This document shows positions 45,370-58,300 of a DNA stretch of 64,000 bases, piece by piece. Position 1 is the first letter of the stretch. Every line of letters begins with the position of its first letter. Position numbers and translations under genes: made by a program. The stretch is from Isoetes taiwanensis. Lineage: Eukaryota > Streptophyta > Lycopodiopsida > Isoetales > Isoetaceae. Below the pieces are notes generated by a model that saw nothing but the letters and a program-made list of their open reading frames with translations, was not told the origin of the DNA and did not search any database. The stretch is taken from contig JAJEKV010000009.1 in NCBI GenBank assembly GCA_021234155.1, positions 11,106,546 to 11,170,545 of the forward strand. Reading direction: 5' to 3'.

Positions 45370-46230
45370 TAGCCTCAAGAAAACCTCAAAAAAACCATAC
45401 TTCCTTAAGAAATAGCTGCGTAAAAACTATACCTAGTTATAAACCACACCACTTCAGAAAACCACACTTCTTTAAAAAACAGCCACTTAAAAACTACACC
45501 TACTTAAAAACCACACCTAAAAAAACTATACTTACTTTAAAAAACAACTACTTAAAAACTACACCTAGTTATATAAACCACACCTAGTTATATAAACCAC
45601 ACCACTTCAGAAAAACCATACTTTATTAAAAAACAACCACTTAAAAACTACACCCACTTATAAACCACACCTCAAAAAACATACTTCTTTCAAAAAAAAT
45701 TTACTTAAAACTACACCCACTTATAAACCATACCTCAAAAAAACAACACCTCAACTTAAAAAATCACACCACTTCAGAAAACCATACTTCCATAAAAAAC
45801 AGCCACTTAAGAACTACACCCACTTATAAACCACACCTCAAAAACCCATACTTCTTTCCAAAACAGCTGCTTAAAAACTACACTCACTTATAAACCACAC
45901 CTCAAAAAATAACACCTAGACTTAAAAAATCATACCACTTCAGAAAACTATACTTCCTTAGAAAAAAATGACTACTTAAAAAACTACACCTACTTATAAA
46001 TGACACCTTTAAAAAACCACATTTCCTTAAAAAATAGATACTTAAAAACAACACCTTATTATAAACCACACCTCAGAAAACAACATCCTCTTAAAAACAA
46101 TTCATCTTTAAAAAAAAAACTACATTTCCGCAAAATGAAACCACACCTAAAAAAAAAACCACACCTTCAAAAAAAAAAAGCTATAGCTCCTTAAAAAAAA
46201 CCTACACCGTCTTCTTAATAAACCACACCT
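45370..46230. repeat. CACTA right subterminal repeats
   Basis: About 14 variable units of ttaaaaactacacccactta, then taaaccacacctcaaaaa, then atacttc.tt..aaaacagc. The words are reverse complements of those in the left subterminal part (gtagtttttaa), as expected for inverted subterminal regions of a CACTA element. Confidence 0.8.
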
Positions 46231-46327
46231 CCACATAACCACATGTAGAGTTTTTTGAACAACAACATGTGGTTTTTCTTTTACTGTTGTTTTTAAGTGT
46301 GGACCCAGAATTGGGGTGGTAGTGGAG

Positions 46328-47415
46328 TCCCATAAGGGAAACATGGAAGTATAAGGTGCTGGGGTCTAGCGCATGCCATCCGTCGAGTAAGCTCAAGCAA
46401 GCTGCAAGTGAGTTATGGAAATACAAGGGCCTGAAATATGTAAGAACTTGCTTTGTTGTGAATAATGAACTTCGTAAATAGGAAATAATGATATCTAAGC
46501 TTAATAATTCCAAGACTGATAACAGTGATACTTTTGGTTCCAAGAGACGGGACCTAGGCAGGGAATCAATCAACAGGAGGTATACGCAGTTGTCGTCATG
46601 AGGTCATGTGTATTTTTAAGTCAGAAGTGCGGGATTTGGAGTTTCCACATTAGGACGCGCTAATAAATCCTAAGCTACGGAAAGTGGGTTTTTAATTGGA
46701 ATATTAAAAACCTTAGCTAACCATTGTTAGAGATAAGTAAATGGTGGAACCTTGGAGATCAAGTGAAGTTGGGCTAGGAGAGCAATATGAGGCATATGTA
46801 AGTGTCTATATGAGGCTATGGAATGGAATGGAGCGTTGCTACGGACTGGAATCACGTTAAAAATCTTTAAAATCCTTGAAAATCCTTAAAAATCTTCAAA
46901 AATCCTTAAAAATCCTTAGACTGTGCTTTTTTTTATCCAAATATATGATATTCTTGAACTTATTTATCCTTGTATTAAAATTCTTATACTTCTTAACCTC
47001 CATAATAATGTTTTTTTTTGAACTTTCTTAAGACTTGCATGGCAAACAACTATGATATCTTTGTACTTGAACTTAATAGTTTTTAATAGCAACATAAGCT
47101 TCTAATTTATTTGTTGGCATGCTACATCTTATAACTTGTAGCAAAAATGTGCATTTTGACAGTAGCAAATATGTCCAATAAAGCAGTGCAAAGAATGTGC
47201 AAGTTTTTTATTTTTTATTTTTGGCCATACCAAATCGTAAAAATCCTTTAAAAAACGTGAGGATTTTTATAGAGGTACTTTAAAAATAAAAAACGGGTTT
47301 TTTAACAACATTGTATGAAATGTTACTGTCTTTTCGTGTTCGGTGACATAGGTGTAGGAGCGACATTAATGATAGTTAGGCTTGTGACTTCCTCGGCGTG
47401 TTCGGTTCGATCATC
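46328..47415. other. Flank right of CACTA copy 1
   Basis: AT-rich, with a short aaaatccttaa repeat at 46858-46920. No gene is recognised. It is repeated at 62910-64000. Confidence 0.5.
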
Positions 47416-47462
47416 ATCTTCGTCAGTAACCTAGCTACTTCAACTTTTTTTTGAAGGATGTG

Positions 47463-48420
47463 AGACTTTTTTTTTATTGACAAGAATAAAGGCACAATTC
47501 ACAATGCACAGACAGGAATAAAACCCTAGTGGATAGGCTGACCCAACTAGGCACAAACACCCGTCTATGCATAAGAGGAACACCGTAAATACATCTGCCA
47601 AATTATCTTATTTTTATCATTAGCTAGAGATGAGCAACGATAAGCTTATCTTGATCTTCTTCTGAGCACAACAAAGAAGTGGCTGGTCGAGACGTGTGCA
47701 CCTTGAAAAAATACACAAATGTCGCCTGCGCGGATAGACCACAAAAATCCAACTAGAAGCAAGATGAAATGCCCGCTTATGCAAGTTAGGCCAAACAGGG
47801 GGATAAAGTGCAAGTAGGATCTCCTGGCTAGTGAGAGATACACTGAAAAGAGTGAACAACCATGCCCAAGCAAACCATAGATGATTGCACAAGAAGAAGC
47901 AGTGTTTAATAGTTTCAACGCGTTGGCCACATAGAGGACAATGATTTGAGACTCTAGGATTCATCTTGTGAACCAAGACATTCACTCAAACATATCTATG
48001 GAGAATTTGTCATTGCAGCGCTGACACTTTAGGGTGGAGCAGTTTATCACATGTCCACACCCAAACACTTTTCCACTGTTATTGGGAACCTGAGGATGGC
48101 ACTGCGGGATGGAGGAAGAGGCTTCCAATCCAGAAATAGCTTGTACGTGGAAGAAACAAACTTTTCTGGCTTAATATGTGCATCACATATCCAAATAGGC
48201 ACATCAGCCTGTGGTTACTGCAAATGGATGGCAAAAAATCGGCCACCCCAACCCAATTTTTCCGATCCCATCTGTATAACAGAAATCTCGTCTGAAAAGC
48301 CTCCCATGACAAAAGATGACCAGAATCATACCAAGCTGCAACCGTTAAAACCCCAGCTAGCCGCCAACGCCGTTGGGTCTTTGGATGTACAAGTGCACAC
48401 AAAGGCTGCTGATCATGCGT
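47463..48420 (-). mobile_element. 5'-truncated LINE 3' portion
   Basis: On the minus strand an A-rich tail lies near 47470, and an open stretch at 47620-47985 contains HCPLCGQRVETIKHCFFLC, the zinc-binding motif found after plant L1-type reverse transcriptases (CPLC, then HxxxxC). Upstream on the same strand (about 48080-48420), a WRLAGVLTVAAWYDS-like segment fits the region between the reverse transcriptase and this motif. Stops and frame changes are present. It lies only in the spacer between the two duplicated copies. Confidence 0.7.
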
Positions 48421-49914
48421 TATTAAAAAACTTATGGATCCAAATCTTGCAGAAAAAAATAAGAGAAAACCTTCTAATATTGCCTCTTTGTTAAAGAAAT
48501 TACTTATTAAAGATGATGTATTGAGAATGTTAAAGCACCCTGATAGCATTCAACTTAAGAAAACTATAGTACAACAAGTAATGCAAGAATTGGGGATCAA
48601 TCAAACCTCAAAATCAATTTGAGGAACAATCAAACCTTAGAATTGGGGAACAATCAACCCTCATAATCAATTTCAGGAAATAGAGGAAAATCACAGTATG
48701 TTAAAATGGATTTTTAATCAGAACTCCATTCCCACTATGATTGCCTCTCACAAGATTGGAGAAAAGCTTCAATTCCTAGATATGGTGAGTACAAGATTGA
48801 ATACATCATGTTGTAGACTTGAAGGTAATAAAATACATGTATAGAATGAAGCATGCTGCTGGTAAGAGTACTCATGTTTATCGCTATTGTCTCTATGCGA
48901 GAAAAGATTCAGATGGGTTGGGCAAAAATTACCCTAGATGTGCCCAAGATGAGCCACCAAATAAGAAGAGAAGGACGCTATCTTGATGTAATTCTTTTAG
49001 TTCGTTAAAAAGAGTATGTATATGCATCCTTCATGCTTTCCTGAGAATCATAGACAAGATGGTTTACATGAGTATCATGTTTGCTTGGAATAAATCTGCC
49101 CAAAGCTCTCAGAAAGCTGCCATGCATGAGGCTAAAAACGTGCGACCTAATGTAGAACTTTATGGCGCGCACTACAAAATACTTCAAGATCCAAAAGTCT
49201 TAGGCAAAGTTCCCTTGAAGTCCAGTATGGGTGGTTCAAAAGCTAACAGGTTTCTGCCTCCCCTGAAAGAGAACTCATCTGGTGTTTGGGAAGCTTACAA
49301 GGATCTTATGGCAGCTCAGAATGATTGAAATATCGTCATAGATCATGCCTGAAGAAATTCAAGACATAAAAGGATTTATCTGTATTGGTGAAGGAAATGC
49401 AGAAAGAGGTAGTGCAGAAAAATGATATTGTCAAATTCCAGGAGGCCGTCACAAACTTCACTGAGCCTTTTCTGGCAGCATAGGGTGACGCCAATTTGAC
49501 ACACTATGTTCATATTCTATTTGCACATGGCGTATGGTTTGTCAGGCAATATGGAAGCCTGGGAATTTGAAATATACAAGGAATGGAGTCCCATAAGCAA
49601 GCAAAAAATGCATTCTTCTGGTTCACTCAACACATAGGTTCAATTGGGAACTCCTTATAGCAAATGTGTCAATGGTTTTACGAAGAATTGTGTCCAAATG
49701 GAAAAGGAATCACGGAACCAGAGTGAATCAACATTCACTAAGTTGCTTGGCACAAAAACCAAAAAGAGTGAGGCTTGGCACAACTCAACAGCTGCTGAGC
49801 AATCAAGGAAGTGGAGGTCCATGAGATGTAGGCAAGACGTCTGTATTGAGAGCTTCTGAGTGTATAATGGTTCCATTATGAAAGAGCTTAGTGATTTTAT
49901 AGTATTGATGGTTG
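48421..49914. other. Spacer with short unassigned open stretches
   Basis: Open plus-strand stretches at 48434-48622 (a Lys-rich, helical-looking peptide) and 49059-49328 (ending FLPPLKENSSGVWEAYKDL) look protein-like, but I recognise no family. They may be remnants of one gene. No clear splice sites link them. Confidence 0.3.
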
Positions 49915-50088
49915 TCATGGTGCGAAATGCTATCTTATAAATAAATCGTGTGCATGTATTCCGCACCATGGATGGTGCGAAAGGCTTCATTATGACTAAA
50001 TTTGATGCATGTATTTTGTACCATGGCCACGGTTGAAAGGCTGCATTGTCACTAAACTAGATGCAAAGTATTTGCACAGTGGCCACTG
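49915..50088 (+). repeat. Minisatellite, three units of about 58 bp
   Basis: The units share 'ggtgcgaaaggcttcattat', 'actaaattagatgcatgta' and 'ttttgcaccatggcca' with moderate divergence. Confidence 0.75.
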
Positions 50089-51577
50089 TGACGTCCCCTA
50101 CTCGTATACGGTGCACTCACCATATACAAACTGGAGTTCATCCCCCATACCAGCTCCGTACTGATACAGAGCCCTCCACAATCACTGCACCCGTAACGAG
50201 TCCCAGTGGGAAGAGTGAAGGGGTCATTTTACCCCGTCTCCCTCAGGACCTACCTAGCTGTGGAAGCGTAAACATAGATGTCAGTATACAACATAATCAC
50301 ATATCCACCTCGAAGGGTGGTACATCAACACCTGCATAGACCATGATCAGCATCATACATAGGGGTCCTACCCAAGCGGTGTTGTTTACGCACCCATTAT
50401 TTTACGTTTACATACGTCCCGTACCTTCCTCACAGTACTATACGTACTATACCTATAAGTTGACAGGTCAAATTAAGCTCTTGTTTTATTAATATTGTAC
50501 TTAACGTATTAATACGTACAGTACGTATGATACATATTTTATAGAAAAAAAACCGTCCAAATGACATTAGACCAATAGAATTGGTAAAATTATACATTAG
50601 GAAAAATAAATTATTATATATTATAGAATAGAAGTAAAAAACACATTAGAAGACTTTAGACATTAGGGAAATTATGGAATTGTAGTTAATACACACACAC
50701 ACGCACACACACGCGCACACACACACACACACTCTTCTTGGAAATAAAAACCCAAAACCTCTGAGTTTTCCCCCTCTTTCTTCTTGCCCTAGCCGTTGAA
50801 TTGGAATAGAGATGGAGACCCACCTTTTACCTTGTTTTGTCATGGTAAGAGGCAAACCTTCTCCTTAATACTTTAGTAGCTTGCATTCATGCCAGGAAAG
50901 AAATACAGAGGTCAGCGGCGGTTAATAGCTTCGGATGCAACAAATGAGCAACAATTAATTAAATTTATTTGTCTGTGGGTGTAGATTGCAGACTAGAATA
51001 TATAACTCTTAAATAGACATATTTTGGATTGAAAACTTTGAGAAATACTTAATTTTCTAGAGTAATATATTCTGGTTCATTATTAAAAACTTGAAGTTCT
51101 TCATACTAGTTGTTATTGCAACTATTTCAACTGCAATACAAGAAATAATCGTTCTAAGAAATTATAGAAAGTACTTAACGTATTGTACGTAAAGTACGTA
51201 TTTTACGTATTTAATAAGTACTTTATAATTCCAAAAAACGTATTTAAAGTACTTTTTAAATGAGAGGTATGCATATGGTATTAATACGTTAAGTAACGAT
51301 AATAATACGCATCTGCATACTAAACGCGTGCGACAACACCGTACCCAAGGCTCGGACTTCGAAGGGATGACCGACGGCTTGGGTCTCCGTGAGTTCATTG
51401 CGCATGCAATGCATAGCAATGGATTTGGCCGGCATAAGAACATGGCATAGGGTTGTCCACTCCATCCGCCCCTCTTCCCTGCACACTTTGCGCGTAGTAG
51501 GTGAAAAGTGTTGGGACTGATCAGAAGCTCACGGATGCATAGCCAAAAGGGCTATTCCCGGGTTGCATCTCGTTATC
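50089..51577. other. Possible LTR-like start, then AT-rich spacer
   Basis: TGTGACGTCCCCTACTCG at 50088 resembles the start of a plant LTR, but no matching end or partner is found. A (CA)n tract lies at 50691-50732. From 50390 to 51300 there are many tacgta and gtacgtat words. From 51320 the sequence becomes GC-richer and ends at the duplication junction. Confidence 0.35.
50691..50732. repeat. (CA)n microsatellite
   Basis: About 20 CA units with a few CG interruptions. Confidence 0.92.
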
Positions 51578-52307
51578 GCGTATTCCTAATGATGAGGATT
51601 TGAGATTGAGATTGTTTTATGAAGCACATGACAGTCCTTTAGCGGGCCACCCAGGGGTACACAAAACTTTGAAGAAAATGCATCAGAATTTCTTTTGGCC
51701 CAGACAGAAAAGGATGGTTAAGGAGTACGTGGCTAGATGTTTATCTTGTCAGAAGGTAAAAGCATCAAGGTTTAGGGAGCCTGGAGAATTACAACCTATA
51801 GTAATTTCATCTTCTAAGTGGGAGAGTATTTCCATGGACTTCATTGTTGAACTTCCCCGGACACGTTCAGGTTATGATGCAATTTATGTTGTGGTTGATC
51901 GGCTAACTAAGCAAGCCCATTTTATGCCTACAAAGACTACTGCTACATCGATGGATATTTCTAAGTTATTTGTTAAGGAGGTCTTTAGGTTGCATGGAAT
52001 GCCAGCCACTATTACATCAGATCGAGATACAAAGTTTATGAGCCAATTTTGGCAAGGGTTGTTTCAAAATATTGGGACTAAGTTATATGCCAGTACATCT
52101 TATCGTCCTCAGGCAGATGACCAGGTGGAGCGAGTTAATCAAGTCTTGGAAGATATATTTAGGATGTACGTGCCTAGTCAACCAAAGGTATGGGATTCTT
52201 ATTTGTACTTGGCCGAGTTTGCGTACAACAACACTTATCAAGATTCCATCAAAATGAGTCCTTTTGAGGCAATGTATGATAAGGAGTGTCGTTGTCCTCT
52301 TAATTAG
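51578..52307 (+). pseudogene. Integrase, copy 2, 5'-truncated by the duplication
   Basis: Same sequence as 35025-35754 with very few changes (for example Asn to Ser in the SDRDTKF region: KFMSQF). It lacks everything upstream of the breakpoint, so no complete gypsy element exists in the second copy. Confidence 0.88.
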
Positions 52308-52357
52308 AGGGATCCTCAATGCAATGTTGAAGTAGCTATAATGAGGTAGCGGAGGAC

Positions 52358-52866
52358 ATGGATGCTCAACTAAGGATACTTCGTCAGAACTTGGCTGTGG
52401 CACAAAATAGACAAAAACAATATGCAGACAAGAGACCTAGGTCACTTGAATTCAAAAAGGGGGATTATGTGTTCTTGAGAATTAATCCCAAGCAAAGCTC
52501 ACTGGCATTTAAAAGTGCAGGTAAATGGGCCCCTAGGTATGCGGGTCCATATGAGATTTTGGAACGCATTGGAAATGTGGCTTACAGGTTGGAGTTACCT
52601 TCGCACTTAAAAGTAGATAACGTCTTCTACGTGAGTAACTTGAGGAAGTATATTTTTTATCCTTCCCATATATTGGGGGACGATGATTTAGTAAGCAGGG
52701 AGAACTTTCTGTACCCCAGGCAACGATGTTCTGCGAGAGGAGACCCGTCGCTCAAGGAAGCGAATGATACGAAGATTTTTGGTTCAATGGGCGGGTTGTC
52801 CTAAGGAAGATGCCGCGTGGGAAGACGCGAATTGGATTCTTCGCGAGTTTTCGGAGATGCGCCCAT
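52358..52866 (+). pseudogene. Integrase C-terminus and chromodomain, copy 2, frameshifted
   Basis: Identical to copy 1 until about 52718, where 'cccccgaccagaacgtattc' in copy 1 has become 'ccccaggcaacgatgttc'. The change shifts the frame and removes the chromodomain from the predicted protein, although its DNA is still present. Confidence 0.85.
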
Positions 52867-52898
52867 GAGGACATGGGTTGAATTTTTGGAGGCAAGAC

Positions 52899-53714
52899 CA
52901 TACATACGAATACATCGATATGCAAAGTTTACCTAGGATTTTGAGGTATATTGTGGAATTATATTATTAAGGGGTGCAATGGAATAATAAAATTAAAATA
53001 CCATACATACAGAGTATACATCGTTATATGCAAAGTTTATACGAACAAATATAATTCTATAATAATGTGGTTAATAAATGCAGATATAGTGAATATCTTG
53101 ATGCATGTGATGGTGGAACATTTTGGAAGGCGATAGATTGCAGCTGGATTGCTTAGTTATTACATAAGTGGTCTTAAATGTTGGAATTAAGTTGCAATGG
53201 TCATGCTTATAGTGGATACCCATGGTGTAGTTATGCTTGTTGGGCTAGTAACTTGGATTACAGGGGCGAGGCTACGGTAAGGCTGAGCTATTATTTCTAG
53301 GTTAATGCTTTGTATTGTTGATGCTAGACATGTCCTAGATCCCCGATCCCAACTTAGTTCGTGTGACTAAACCGTGGTTGATGGTGTAAGCAGAGGTGCG
53401 AGATGCTCCGGAGAGTAGTCAAGCTTCAGGAAGGCGAGAGTAGAAGTGTGGATTGCCAGTTAAATAACTTGCTTACTATTATTATTATATGTTGGCTTGA
53501 GGCTACAATTATTAAGAATATTAGTTGTTGTGCGGGGTTATTGCTGAGTAATGGGCAAGTATATTTTTTGGACCTTAGAACATATACAAAGATTAAATTC
53601 TTTACCTAGGCATGCATGTGTTAATTTCTTGAGTTCCAAGGCTTAAGTAGATCCAACGGTAGAGATTGATGGGATCTTCAGTTACTGAGAGGTTAATTGG
53701 CCAGGCCCGTCACA
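52899..53714 (+). repeat. Gypsy 3' LTR, copy 2, with altered start
   Basis: The first about 10 bases of the LTR (TGTAACGGAC) are replaced by about 32 bases beginning CATACATACGAATACATCG. They resemble LTR sequence located about 100 bp downstream (53002-53040). The rest matches copy 1 with small indels. Confidence 0.8.
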
Positions 53715-54020
53715 CGAGAACCCCGTTTGTGGTTCTCCCGAGGTACCACACGCATATGCATTCTCGTCACGGCCATTCATCATGAAATCGAAGGTTAATT
53801 TAGACCTAACCTGCCAATACTTATTCTAATCGACCCTAAACCTCGAAGCAGACTTGACAGAACAAGTTGATTAGGGTTGTGAAAGAGATTGATGGGGTTG
53901 CTAAGAATCGAGGTATGTTAGAGAGCTGGGAATTGAAGTACCGGCCAATTAATGGCCAAATTCGAAAAAATCTTTAGAGGGATTGGGCAGTCACTTCACC
54001 CCAATTCTCCTCCCTAAAAA

Positions 54021-54364
54021 ATGGAGGCAATTGATCCATTGCCATGCACAGAGGAGGCATTCAACCTAGCGCGATTGGAAATTGCTTCAGGTAAGCTACG
54101 CCTGTAACAATCCTGGCCACTTGACAGTTTGGTATACGTATTTATGTGCGTATATGCATGCTTGGCATACATGCAGCATATGATGAATATAAGCAAAGGT
54201 TTTGCTTAGAAATGGATTTTGGGGAAAAGATTTTTGCAAACGTGAAGCTTTTTGCAACAGAAGGCTACCTGGAGCGTGAAGACAGAGAAGGATTCGATCA
54301 GAGATACCGAGGAGGCAAGAGCGTAGAGATTGCATCAAGAACGGCACCAAATCCTTTCTTATAG
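54021..54364 (+). CDS. Candidate small two-exon gene, copy 2
   Basis: Exons 54021-54090 and 54177-54364 repeat the structure at 37436-37779. The middle of exon 2 reads LFATEGYLEREDREG where copy 1 reads LFANVYYPSVKDREG, with both frames open. This is the more natural-looking version. Function unknown. Confidence 0.35.
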
Positions 54365-55154
54365 GTGGGATTTTTTCTGTTGATTCTATGGATTTCATGG
54401 CTGTGGCTATGAGTAAATTTTTCCCTGCTTTGTGATAAGAGAATGAGTCAGGATAACCTTTGGCATAAAAAATGTCCATGATTATGGAAATATCGATCAA
54501 GAACGGGACTATCGGATCTGTTCAGTAGTTAATTGTTGTTTTTTATGTTACTATTCCGTTGGTTTTATTTGTCTGAGTTGTTATTTCCTTTATGTTATGT
54601 TTGTCTATTGTTAACAAAGGTAGTTAATGGTAAATAAGTATACAAGGAGCACTACCACCCCAAAACTGGGTCCACATGTTGTTTTTCAGTGTTTTTTTTG
54701 CAAAAAAACAACACCAAAAACTACGTGTTGTTTTTTGTCTGGATTTGCTAGAAATGACGTGTAGTTTTTAGCAAAATTTTTATACATGTAGTTTTTTTTG
54801 TTAAAAGTCTACACGTAGAGTTTTGTCAAAATTATCTACACGTAGGAATTACATGTGTTTCAACATGTTGTTTTTTAAAAGTAGTCGTAGTTTTCAAGTG
54901 TTGCTTTCGTGAAAAAAAGACATGTGGTTCTTAATAAAACTTAAAAGGTCCACGTGTTGTTTTTAACTGTTGTTTTGCAAAAAAAAAACAAAAAAATTAC
55001 ACTGAAAAACTACATAGAGAATTTTGTCCGACTTTGCTAGAAACTACAAGTAGTTGTCTACACCTTTTTTTTAACTATATTGTTTTTAGTTGTTGGTTTT
55101 CCAAAAAAATGATATGTGGTTTTAAGAAAAAAATGTAGTTAATCAAAACTAGGT

Positions 55155-55370
55155 CCCCTCGGAAAGAGCAGGTCAAGGCAGCGGTCTGGGAAAGAACCCT
55201 CCACGTTGTAGACACTCTGGGGAGATTTGTGGCATGAGTTGTAGATAGGTACACTTATTAGGTGGGTGCTTGCCCTGGTGTGGGCAGGAATACCCTAATA
55301 CCGCTCTTCTTGTATTTTTTCTGGATTAATATTAGTTAATGTGATCCTTCAAAAAAAAAAAAAAAAAAAA
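55155..55370 (+). mobile_element. 5'-truncated LINE 3' end, copy 2
   Basis: Same as 38567-38782. Both sides carry AACTAGGT (55147-55154 and 55371-55378), the clearer view of the target duplication. Confidence 0.78.
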
Positions 55371-58300
55371 AACTAGGTGCTATTTTTTAGTATTGTTTTA
55401 CATAAAATCCACATGTGGCTTTTTAAAAATAAGCATTTTCAAGTGTAGTTAGCAAAAAACTAACACGTCATTTCTTAAGGGTAGCGGTTGTTTCGACTGT
55501 TGTTTTTGGGAAAAAATAAAAAAACCACCCACACGCAGTTTTAAAATTTACAAAAACAACGCATGCTTTTTACCAAAAAATACATTTAAAGATAATATTG
55601 AGAAAAAAAAAGCACTATGTTGTTATGCTAATTTATTTATAAACCCTGGTACAAACTATTATTAATTTCTTGCCTTTTGGGAATCGAACCCAAATAATTC
55701 CATTAGGCATGGTAGTTCTTAAAGCATATTGTGACTTCCAATTATGTATGTTTGTTCTTATATATAGTTATTAAACCATAGAGTTCCAGCTTTCAATGTT
55801 TCTGAACTTTTTGTGATTCTAGACATAATAATCATGATAGTAACAGTTACTACCTAAACAATGTATTTTCAATGCATGTATTTCCAATGCATGTATTTTC
55901 AAGTATGGGAAGCTGATTCCAGAATCCATATTCCAATTACTTAAACCTTGTTCTTTACATACTCCTGCTTTTCATATCCTCACTTTGTCTGCCAATTCCA
56001 TGGGATTTCAAAATCCCTGCAAAAGCTCCATTGAGCTGGAGCTGCGGCCCAGCAGACCTTTGTTTCACAGTGCATGCCTTTATTTCTGTTATTTTCCTAA
56101 CTAAACTTTGTCAACCTGTGAACAAATGCAAAATGCCAAACCTGTGAAAATGCAAAAAAATGGAAAACATATCTTATTGTCTACTTACAATATTTTGCCA
56201 GGGCAGACCTTTGTTTTTGCTGTACCTTAGCTAAACCTTCTGGAACCTGCCAGCTTAATGCGAAAGAATGTTACAAGAATGGTGTCACATGAATGCAGAT
56301 AAAGAAATAATGGTGTCAAGTAAATGCAGGTGAACTTTTTTTACATAAGACTGGAAGGACGCCATCTTTATCCGTAACTTTCTAATGCAGGTTGGGTTTT
56401 AATAGACAACAAAACCCAGACCTCCTCTTCATCCTTCCAGCTTTGAACAAATTGAGAAGAAAAATAGCATCAGACCATACAGGCCAAACGGAAAAAATAA
56501 ATATAAGTAACCATCAAATTTGTGCCTTGTGGACTTTTTGGGCATTTAATATGTATCACACCTAGGGTGCCAAACATCCAGTCAGCGTATTGGCACCCTA
56601 ATATTTTTGGACGGGGGATTTCGCTTGTCCCAACTTTCGGCAGGCAACATGTGAGACAAAATCCGGGAAGAGTGGCCCCTTTTGCACAGAGCTCCAAATT
56701 TTTGCAAATTCGGCAAAAAATCGCGCCTGCATTGATCATTTTGCTTAAATCCGGTGGCTCCATAACTCATTCAAACAATAATTTGGATTTATACAGAACT
56801 CAGATCTTTCCTTTGAACATATGGAGCTTCAAAACTCATTCAAAGCTGTTATCGCATAAATATGGGCTGGACGGAGTGCTTGGGGTCATATAAATAGGAA
56901 GGAAGATTGATACCTCGAAGAAGAGATATCGCAACATGCAGAACACCGTTTCTTGCAAACTACATGTCAGTTTTATTTTTAAAGACTTGGGCACCTGTGT
57001 GATACGAACTGTGGCAAAACGAATTTCCAGTGTCTAGAGGGTGCCCAAATTTGCCACGTATTTAAGTTTGGGCACCGATAGTGTAATTTCACCCTAAGTT
57101 ATTTAAGTTATTGTTCTATATTTTATAAATAAAGCTCGTTAAAAAGGTTTTGTGCTCTTTTTACTCGAAATAATAATGATGATACACTTTTTTAATTAGC
57201 ATCGAGGAATGGCATTTGGGATGCCATTTTGGCATACGGGAGGGGCCTCGCAACCGGCGGCGATGGGGAACAAGTCTCCTTCTTGTGCCAGAATGGTAGA
57301 CCAAATGTCATTCCCCTACAAGATAGAAGTTGGGGAGCAGTTTGTATTCCATATTTTCAAGCCGTGGAACTGTAGAGATCGTTGTGACAATCTAATCGGG
57401 AGCTGTTTTGCATAGATTCATCACAAATCTTGATAATTTTCAGGATCAAGTATATCCAGAACAATTATAGAAATTTTATTGTGCTTTGAGATATAGCGGC
57501 AAAAATCCTTAGCAAAAATCTGTCTTTACCTTGCTTCAACAGTAACTTTTACTATTAATCACCAGATGAGCAGAATGAGCTTCCCAATGTCCATTCCATG
57601 ATGGATTGAGTAGACAGATGGTGCCACATAACTACACCACATCCTAAAACTGCGATCCAACTTCTACTGTGTTAATTTTGTTGTTTAGCTTTAACACAAG
57701 AATGACAAGTGACAACATCAATGAGATTGAATATATAAGAGAAAAAACTCTTTTCAATTCTAGAATGTTAGATAGATTGAGTTCTTGCTTTAAAAGCATT
57801 AGGCTCTAATAAATAGAGTACGTTTTTAGGAATTGTTAAATCAAGCACGAAGCCTTGTTTGCATAATGTTGTTATTGGTTGTAGTTTAAAGGGTTGGTTT
57901 TTAATGGGCTTTTTAAATGATCATCTTCTTCTACTTCTTTGCAATGTATATATGCATTGCCAAATAAGTTTAGCCTATGTAAAGTGCATGCCCTCTTGGA
58001 CTTTACAACTTTTGGAACTTTTGTTAGCGTCAGCAGGTTCTATTAGAACTCGTCCACCAGTGCATGAGACAAGCATGTCTACGCAGAATACTGTGGACCA
58101 AATAGCATGTCCAAACATACCATCAACGAGAAATTATTGCACACTGGGCTTGCAGAGACTTCGACCTCTGAGGCGGATTTGTTGCCAGATTACACTTAGC
58201 AGAGATAGGTCCTCAACCTTCGGCATTGTCGGCATCGCAGAGATGAGGGATTGCCTAGCTACAGAGGCGACGACACATTTCGTTACCGAGGTGATGCACA

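Larger units (their letters stand above)
38065..46324. mobile_element. CACTA transposon, copy 1
   Basis: Starts CACTACCACCCCAAAACTGG and ends with the inverted counterpart (CACTACCACCCCAATTCTGG read from 46324). The inverted repeat is about 27 bp with two mismatches. The target duplication is GAG (38062-38064 and 46325-46327), the 3-bp size expected for CACTA elements. Both ends carry subterminal repeats of short words (acacgtagttttt on the left, aaaactacaccca on the right). No transposase is recognised, so this 8260-bp copy is non-autonomous. It has captured CIPK exons, a 19-bp satellite array and a truncated LINE. Confidence 0.92.
35025..47415 (+). repeat. Tandem duplication, copy 1 (portion seen twice)
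   Basis: From 'gcgtattcctaatgatgagg' inside the gypsy integrase through the CACTA element and its right flank, the sequence recurs from 51578 to 64000. Together with the spacer to 51577 it makes a 16,553-bp head-to-tail unit. Identity is very high except for short clusters of change. Confidence 0.92.

Noticed and set aside
46000-46194. Lys-rich open frame in the CACTA right end
   Set aside because: A product of A-rich subterminal repeats.
50088-51577. Complete solo LTR starting TGTGACGTCCCC
   Set aside because: No convincing CA-ending terminus or target duplication, so only the LTR-like start is noted.
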